Source of the DNA: an uncultured Oscillibacter sp.
GTDB taxonomy: Bacteria > Bacillota > Clostridia > Oscillospirales > Oscillospiraceae
Direction of reading: 5' to 3'
Assembly (NCBI GenBank): GCA_905200545.1
Contig: CAJKKQ010000012.1
Span: forward strand, 7,762 to 71,761
Length of the DNA stretch: 64,000 nt
The notes under the pieces were generated by a model, which saw only the letters and a list, made by a program, of their open reading frames with translations, searched no databases and was not told the DNA's origin. Every line of letters begins with the position of its first letter. Position 1 is the first letter of the stretch. This document shows positions 62,062 to 64,000 of this stretch, one piece after another. A program made the translations under genes and the position numbers.

Positions 62062-63241
62062 AAAAACTACTGACGCCAGCGGCTCAGTAGTCTATCAGAT
62101 ACAGGTATCTTGTGGGCGTGGACGCAGAGTCAAACGGAACTGGAGACCAGAACCCGGATGGAGCGCCCGAACCGTAGAGCGGGAGCTCCAGAAGTTTGCT
62201 GCTTCACTGGAAAATGAGTTAGCAGCAGGTACGATCAGCACCAGGCAAGAAGAGCTGGAGCAGAAACGCCTAGCAGAGATTGAAGCAGCTAAGATGAAAA
62301 CCTTACGGCAATATGCGAATGGGGTTTTTATGCCAACAAAGGAGGCCACATTCTCTGAAAATGCCCGCTCCAGTTATCAAATGTTTTTAGATCGCCATAT
62401 CTTTCCCTCTCTCGGGGATATTCCTATGAAGGATATTTCCGCCGCAATGGTCTCAAAGCTACTGCTGGCTTTTCAGAAAAAGGGCTACTCCCACGCCTCA
62501 GCGGTCAAGCTCTACAATATCCTGAACGGTGTTTTTAAAATGGCCTTTTTGGATAACAGCATTCCTGAAAATCCTATGTTGAGAGTTACTCGCCCTACCC
62601 CGAGAAAAGGCGAGGTGGCAAAGGAGGAAGAAAGCAAGGCTTATACGGTACAGCAGCTTCGCTATATCTTAAAATGCCTCCAGAAAGAACCGTTAAAATG
62701 GCGGGCATATATTTCCCTGCTAGCTGATACAGGAATTAGGCGCGGGGAAGCCTGTGGTCTGCAATGGGCTGATATTGACATGAAAGCGGGTGCCATCTCC
62801 ATCCGGCGCAATCTGCAATATACTCCCTCTGCTGGGATATATGAGGACTCGCCTAAGAATGGAAAGTCCCGTGTGGTGGATGTGGGACCCGATGTGCTGG
62901 AGTTATTAAAGCAACTCCGTGAGGATCAGGCCTCCATCGCTGTGAGCAAGTGGGTATTTACGCAAGACGGAACTCCCGATCCCATGCACCCGCAAAGTCC
63001 CACACGATATTTTCACAAGTTTGGTAAACAGTACGGGATTACGGACTTTCATCCTCACAAGCTAAGACATACAAGCGCTTCCTTGGCCATTACTAATGGA
63101 GCAGACATTGTATCAGTCAGTGAACGGCTGGGCCACAGTGATACCGCTGTAACTCTAAGGATGTATGCCCATGCCAATGAGGAAAGTATTCGCAGGGCAG
63201 GACAGATCGTCAGGGACGTACTGAAGGCCCAAGGGGAATAA
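62048..63241 (+). CDS. int: Tyrosine recombinase/integrase of element A
   Basis: A 397-residue phage-type integrase from a different subfamily than those of D, C and B. Catalytic Arg is in 'DTGIRRGEACGLQW', HxxR in 'PHKLRHTSASLA', Tyr in 'TLRMYAHAN'. I chose the ATG at 62048 (GGAGGG 6 bases upstream). It lies 138 bases from the tRNA-Thr 3' end and inserts into the same 45-bp site as the unrelated integrases. Confidence 0.94.
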   Translation: MASIKKTTDASGSVVYQIQVSCGRGRRVKRNWRPEPGWSARTVERELQKFAASLENELAAGTISTRQEELEQKRLAEIEAAKMKTLRQYANGVFMPTKEATFSENARSSYQMFLDRHIFPSLGDIPMKDISAAMVSKLLLAFQKKGYSHASAVKLYNILNGVFKMAFLDNSIPENPMLRVTRPTPRKGEVAKEEESKAYTVQQLRYILKCLQKEPLKWRAYISLLADTGIRRGEACGLQWADIDMKAGAISIRRNLQYTPSAGIYEDSPKNGKSRVVDVGPDVLELLKQLREDQASIAVSKWVFTQDGTPDPMHPQSPTRYFHKFGKQYGITDFHPHKLRHTSASLAITNGADIVSVSERLGHSDTAVTLRMYAHANEESIRRAGQIVRDVLKAQGE

Positions 63242-63247
63242 AAATAA

Positions 63248-63270
63248 CCGGGTAGGATTATCCTACTCGG
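63248..63270 (+). terminator. Hairpin after integrase A
   Basis: A 10-bp stem (CCGGGTAGGA / TCCTACTCGG, one G-T pair) and a 3-base loop, 7 bases after the stop. No T-run, so termination is weak or incomplete. Confidence 0.5.
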
Positions 63271-63290
63271 CCTCAATTCTAAACCTAATG

Positions 63291-63313
63291 TTGCGCATTT
63301 TGTTGCGCATTTT
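63291..63313 (+). repeat. Arm-type repeats of element A, integrase side
   Basis: Two TTGCGCATTTT copies 12 bp apart, matching three at 56390-56433 on the far end. Confidence 0.75.
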
Positions 63314-63344
63314 TAGTGGTGCTCCGGTATGGAAGAAAAAGCAA

Positions 63345-63375
63345 AATCCCTAGAACCGTTGTGGCTCTAGGGATT
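63345..63375 (-). terminator. tRNA-Thr terminator supplied by element A
   Basis: A 13-bp stem with one G-T pair and a 5-base loop, 4 bases past the tRNA CCA, followed on the minus strand by TTGCTTTTTCTT. Its sequence is unrelated to the UUCG hairpin that follows the detached tRNA ends, so the terminator came with element A. Confidence 0.82.
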
Positions 63376-63379
63376 GCGC

Positions 63380-63455
<76 letters not shown>

Positions 63456-63460
63456 ATATA

Positions 63461-63537
63461 TGGCGACCCGGAACGGGCTCGAACCGTCGACCTCTAGCGT
63501 GACAGGCTAGCGTTCTAACCAACTGAACTACCGGGCC
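63461..63537 (-). tRNA. tRNA-Asp(GTC)
   Basis: A complete 77-base cloverleaf with CCA; anticodon loop CTGTCAC. It is 5 bases upstream of tRNA-Thr in the same transcript. Confidence 0.97.
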
Positions 63538-63591
63538 ATTTCAAGTGCCGTATTATTATATCACATACAACCGGGGTTGTAAAGACTTTTA

Positions 63592-63667
63592 TGGCAGGGG
63601 CAGAAGGATTCGAACCCTCGGCACGCGGTTTTGGAGACCGCTGCTCTACCAGCTGAGCTATACCCCT
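63592..63667 (-). tRNA. tRNA-Trp(CCA)
   Basis: A complete 76-base cloverleaf with encoded CCA end; anticodon loop CTCCAAA. Confidence 0.97.
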
Positions 63668-63706
63668 ATGTCGCTTGCGGAGTTCCCAACAGGCGAACGA
63701 CCATTC

Positions 63707-63783
63707 TGGTGGGCCTTCGGGGACTCGAACCCGGGACCGGCCGGTTATGAGCCGGCTGCTCTAACCAACTGAGCTAAAGGCCC
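63707..63783 (-). tRNA. tRNA-Met(CAT), elongator-like
   Basis: A complete 77-base cloverleaf with CCA; anticodon loop CTCATAA. The paired first acceptor base argues against initiator tRNA; a tRNA-Ile2 (modified CAT) cannot be fully excluded. Confidence 0.93.
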
Positions 63784-63803
63784 GCATTGGTGTTATAGAG
63801 AGA

Positions 63804-63835
63804 AGTATTGCCGCCACCACAGTGGCGGCAATACT
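63804..63835 (-). promoter_or_regulatory. Hairpin between tRNA-Asn and tRNA-Met
   Basis: A 13-bp perfect stem and 6-base loop with no T-run. Probably a processing or partial termination structure in the tRNA operon. Confidence 0.55.
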
Positions 63836-63836
63836 G

Positions 63837-63912
63837 TGGCTCCCCCAGTTGGACTCGAACCAACGACACCGCGGTTAACAGCCGCGTGCTCTACCGACTG
63901 AGCTATGGAGGA
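63837..63912 (-). tRNA. tRNA-Asn(GTT)
   Basis: A complete 76-base cloverleaf with CCA; anticodon loop CTGTTAA. First tRNA after the 5S rRNA. Confidence 0.97.
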
Positions 63913-63949
63913 ATATGTCAAGCCTTGATTATGAAACCAAGGCTTGTGT

Positions 63950-64000
63950 TGGCGCTACCTATCTTCCCGGGCCGTCGCCAGCCAAGTATTGTGGGCAGAA
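63950..64000 (-). rRNA. 5S rRNA, 3' part (partial, runs off right edge)
   Basis: The minus strand reads like the last ~50 bases of 5S rRNA: 'ATACTTGGCTGGCGACGGCC', then CGGGAAGATAGGTAGCGCC, matching the conserved loop D/E-helix IV and 3' stem pattern. The rest lies outside. It makes the tRNA set part of a ribosomal RNA operon. The exact 3' end is uncertain by a few bases. Confidence 0.75.

Overview
The window comes from a GC-rich, Gram-positive anaerobe of the Clostridia, most likely an Oscillospiraceae-type gut bacterium. The support is strong AGGAGG ribosome sites, ferredoxin-linked fermentation enzymes, an [FeFe] hydrogenase, lipoprotein signal peptides ending in AACGG, and Clostridia-type integrative elements. 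No species is claimed.

Left chromosomal part (1-18.1 kb). One long leftward gene train (10157 to 1) encodes a peptide-type ABC importer (A-B-C-D-F), four short-chain dehydrogenases arranged as a tandem duplication of a two-gene unit, and a metallopeptidase-like protein cut by the window edge. A redox cluster follows: a [4Fe-4S] aldo/keto reductase, a carboxymuconolactone-decarboxylase-like protein, a flavodoxin lipoprotein, a MerR regulator, and a LysR regulator divergent from a flavin reductase, a flavodoxin and a second aldo/keto reductase.

Integrative-element array (18.1-63.4 kb). The right end has a 5S rRNA 3' end followed by tRNA-Asn, -Met, -Trp, -Asp and -Thr, all on the minus strand. 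The last 45 bp of tRNA-Thr(GGT) recur at 18122 (two mismatches), 29151, 34662 and 56224. A tyrosine-recombinase gene lies just left of every copy except the leftmost. I read this as four elements integrated one after another into the same tRNA 3' end, named here D, C, B and A from left to right. D (18.1-29.2 kb) carries a sigma-54-controlled TRAP transporter with a sugar-acid dehydratase-like protein, an HpcH/HpaI aldolase and a glycerol-dehydrogenase-like enzyme. C (29.2-34.7 kb) carries an HD phosphohydrolase and a small unknown protein. B (34.7-56.2 kb) carries a leftward operon for a D-2-hydroxyacid dehydrogenase, a four-subunit 2-oxoacid:ferredoxin oxidoreductase, a CoA-transferase and a HydABC hydrogenase, with a GntR regulator and an MFS transporter. 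It also holds a relaxase mobilisation module. A (56.2-63.4 kb) looks like a phage-satellite island: integrase, repressor, excisionase-like gene, primase-helicase, an iteron origin and a TerS-like gene.

How the parts work together. B's cargo reads as a complete pathway: uptake, 2-hydroxyacid to 2-oxoacid (NADH), 2-oxoacid to acyl-CoA (reduced ferredoxin), CoA transfer, and disposal of both electron carriers as H2. D's cargo reads as a non-phosphorylating sugar-acid pathway. D, C and B share a backbone: left-end sequence, a DUF6809-like gene plus integrase, paired 12-bp-period arm repeats, and a conserved noncoding block near the mobilisation genes. D and C lack the relaxase and may depend on B or another helper to move.
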